Source: Flavobacteriaceae bacterium
GTDB lineage: Bacteria; Bacteroidota; Bacteroidia; Flavobacteriales; Flavobacteriaceae
NCBI GenBank assembly: GCA_013001285.1
Contig: JABDMU010000018.1
Location: 1-33,343 of the forward strand
Direction: 5' to 3'
Length of the DNA: 33,343 bases
The position numbers were made by a program, and so were the translations under genes. Under the pieces are notes generated by a model. It did not search any database. It worked only from the letters and a program-made list of their open reading frames with translations, and was not told where the DNA came from. The first letter of the stretch is position 1. Every line of letters begins with the position of its first letter. Positions 32,462 to 33,343 of the stretch are shown one piece after another.

Positions 32462-32469
32462 GAAAATTA
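32462..32469 (-). promoter_or_regulatory. Possible -7 element of the H-NOX relay operon
   Basis: Minus-strand TAATTTTC matches seven of eight positions of TAnnTTTG and lies 74 bp from the LytTR-like core at 32543, the same distance as in the orphan-gene promoter. Confidence 0.35.
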
Positions 32470-32514
32470 CGTTTTGAAGGTTAGAATGACTTATTATTTC
32501 GTCAAGACGGAATT

Positions 32515-32551
32515 AAGTGTAGGTCAATAACCAAAAAGTGTCGACGAATGG
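32515..32551 (-). promoter_or_regulatory. Double LytTR-like site upstream of the H-NOX relay operon
   Basis: On the minus strand CCATTCGTCGACACTT (32551-32536) and TTATTGACCTACACTT (32530-32515) are direct repeats exactly 21 bp apart with 10 of 16 identical bases. The first element differs from AlgR's CCGTTCGTC at one position, the best match in the window. It starts about 100 bp upstream of the first gene, implying feedback on the operon that encodes the LytTR regulator. Confidence 0.68.
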
Positions 32552-32567
32552 AGAACCCTCTGGGAAG

Positions 32568-32951
32568 TTATAAGCACATGGATAAATTTTGATTTAAACG
32601 CCTAGAGGTCAATAAGGTATTTTTTTGTACATCTTTTTTTACAAGTTCCAAATTCTGAAGAAAATCTAACGAGAATAATTCAGGATTCTTGTTTTCCAAA
32701 TAAGTTTCCATATGAGCTATAAATTCAAGATGTTTCAAATTTTTCTTCAAAAGTTTAAAACTTTGATCTATTATAACGGTCTCATTTTCGTCATTTTTTA
32801 TTTGTTGATCTAATGGATCGAATGCTGATGCGTTCTTCCGGTTAAACTTAAAATTTAAACGTGCACAGTCCTTTATTTGGTTTATGTTATTTAGTAATTG
32901 CATACCATTGTTTTCTTTTGAGAAATGCCATTTAAAATATTTTAAACTCAT
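32568..32951 (-). CDS. Hypothetical protein, orphan
   Basis: A 127-residue hydrophilic protein that I do not recognise. It is rich in Lys, Asn and Leu, and two helical stretches with heptad-like leucines are likely (about 65-90 and 93-118). There is no signal peptide, membrane segment or Cys cluster. It lies upstream of the relay operon in the same direction with a 126-bp gap that contains the operon's own operator. Its own promoter region carries a LytTR-like site and a possible -7 element, so I place it in the same regulon. Codon use looks like that of its neighbours. Confidence 0.65.
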   Translation of the reverse strand: MSLKYFKWHFSKENNGMQLLNNINQIKDCARLNFKFNRKNASAFDPLDQQIKNDENETVIIDQSFKLLKKNLKHLEFIAHMETYLENKNPELFSLDFLQNLELVKKDVQKNTLLTSRRLNQNLSMCL

Positions 32952-32971
32952 TTCTTATGTTTAATATGCAC

Positions 32972-32979
32972 CGAAAGTA
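32972..32979 (-). promoter_or_regulatory. Possible -7 element of the orphan gene
   Basis: Minus-strand TACTTTCG matches seven of eight positions of TAnnTTTG and lies 74 bp from the LytTR-like core at 33053, 20 bp before the start codon. Confidence 0.35.
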
Positions 32980-33027
32980 ATATGAACATTAAAGTTATTT
33001 TTAAAAAAACTTCCAATGATGATTACG

Positions 33028-33061
33028 GAAAGCCGACTAGTAGTTTAATGTCGATGATTGG
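33028..33061 (-). promoter_or_regulatory. LytTR-like site upstream of the orphan gene
   Basis: Minus-strand CCAATCATCGACA (33061-33049) with a weaker partner CTAGTCGGC (33040-33032, five of nine identical) exactly 21 bp away. It lies 102 bp upstream of the start codon, as in the relay operon. Confidence 0.5.
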
Positions 33062-33105
33062 AAATTGAAACTTCATACATAATACCGTTTCTAAAAATTT
33101 TGTAC

Positions 33106-33132
33106 AAAAAAAGGACGCCAAGGGCGCCCTTT
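33106..33132 (-). terminator. Intrinsic terminator of the partial gene at the window end
   Basis: On the minus strand GGGCGCC (33129-33123), loop CTT, GGCGTCC (33119-33113) form a seven-pair stem including one G-U pair, followed by seven T residues (33112-33106). It lies about 20 bp after the stop codon of the partial gene. Confidence 0.85.
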
Positions 33133-33149
33133 AAAATTGAAGACAATTA

Positions 33150-33343
33150 TTAATTTTTTGCCAGTTCAGCAATGTAGGTGTAAATTGAATCACTATGGAT
33201 CCCTGTATAATACTTTCCGTTTTTTTCTCCGAAGGCTTTTCTATCTTCTTCATTTGGCATAAATTCATTGAATAGTTCTCCGTTACGCGCATTCATTTTT
33301 TCAAGATCGGCCATCGATTCCACAAAGAATGCTTCTAGATATT
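33150..33343 (-). CDS. C-terminal part of an unidentified protein (cut by window end)
   Basis: The open frame runs from the window edge to a TAA at 33152-33150, giving the last 63 residues of a protein. The visible part contains YLEAFFVESMADLEKM, a charged section with NEEDRKAFGEKNGKYY, and ends IYTYIAELAKN. It is probably helical and soluble. I do not recognise the family. A clear intrinsic terminator follows, so this is the end of a transcription unit. Confidence 0.75.
   Translation of the reverse strand, partial: YLEAFFVESMADLEKMNARNGELFNEFMPNEEDRKAFGEKNGKYYTGIHSDSIYTYIAELAKN

Noticed and set aside
32497-32512. TTTCGTC/GACGGAA imperfect palindrome upstream of the relay operon
   Set aside because: It has one mismatch and does not fit the 21-bp direct-repeat pattern; no comparable palindrome occurs at the other sites.
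1-33343. CRISPR arrays, insertion sequences, rRNA genes and riboswitches
   Set aside because: No regularly spaced repeats, transposase-like proteins, rRNA stretches or recognisable riboswitch cores were seen. No gene-free stretch exceeds about 300 bp apart from the tRNA region at 1-336.

Overview
The window looks like a chromosomal segment from a flavobacterium (phylum Bacteroidota). The evidence is low G+C content, promoter -7 elements close to the Bacteroidota consensus TAnnTTTG, very few Shine-Dalgarno sites, and protein families typical of that group (DUF4407, YaiO-like TPR/beta-barrel proteins, LytTR response regulators, DUF885 lipoproteins). Species and genus cannot be set from the sequence alone.

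Layout. (1) 1-336: an intact tRNA-Leu(UAG) on the minus strand with a terminator, preceded by a broken 5' half of a second tRNA-Leu. (2) 337-7350: an M20 dipeptidase, a DUF4407 membrane protein, a 1008-residue fusion of an APH-type kinase, an M23 domain and a class III PLP phospho-lyase, an NTF2-like lipoprotein, a small STAS protein and a GNAT acetyltransferase. (3) 7352-15136: a tight minus-strand operon for trans-4-hydroxy-L-proline catabolism (deaminase, DUF1272 protein, ketoglutarate-semialdehyde dehydrogenase, DUF885 lipoprotein peptidase, epimerase, FAD dehydrogenase) with a divergent AraC regulator. (4) 15129-27881: a probable exopolysaccharide region. It holds a receiver-glycosyltransferase fusion with a degenerate GT2 paralogue beside it, a three-gene operon (large GT-C-like membrane protein, Ig-like secreted protein, GH5-like hydrolase), a GT4 glycosyltransferase, a Wzx-type flippase, a second STAS protein and a YaiO-like TPR/outer-membrane barrel. 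(5) 27967-32441: a five-gene nitric-oxide type phosphorelay operon (receiver, H-NOX, PAS/GAF histidine kinase, Hpt, LytTR regulator). (6) 32442-33343: an orphan gene and the 3' end of an unidentified gene with its terminator.

How it may work together. A short motif, YCAWTCRTCKACA, lies upstream of at least five transcription units in regions 4-6, always in the same orientation relative to the minus-strand gene. A weaker copy lies upstream of the distant STAS gene at 6.4-6.7 kb. Its 9-bp core differs by one to three bases from CCGTTCGTC, the known target of the LytTR regulator AlgR. Second half-sites lie exactly 21 bp away at the clearest loci. At three loci the motif sits exactly 54 bp from a TAnnTTTG-like element, and at two others 74 bp. 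I infer one regulon: H-NOX senses NO, the kinase/receiver/Hpt chain passes phosphate to the LytTR regulator, and that regulator controls surface polysaccharide genes and its own operon. The receiver fused directly to a glycosyltransferase could add a second, post-translational control point. This combination of a shared LytTR-like operator, H-NOX relay, receiver-GT2 enzyme and paired STAS proteins is the best candidate for an undescribed system here.

A second theme is use of hydroxylated amino acids. The hydroxyproline operon lies close to the kinase/phospho-lyase fusion, whose two enzyme families act on hydroxylysine or phosphoethanolamine, and to two peptidases. Collagen-like peptide use is a reasonable but unproven reading.
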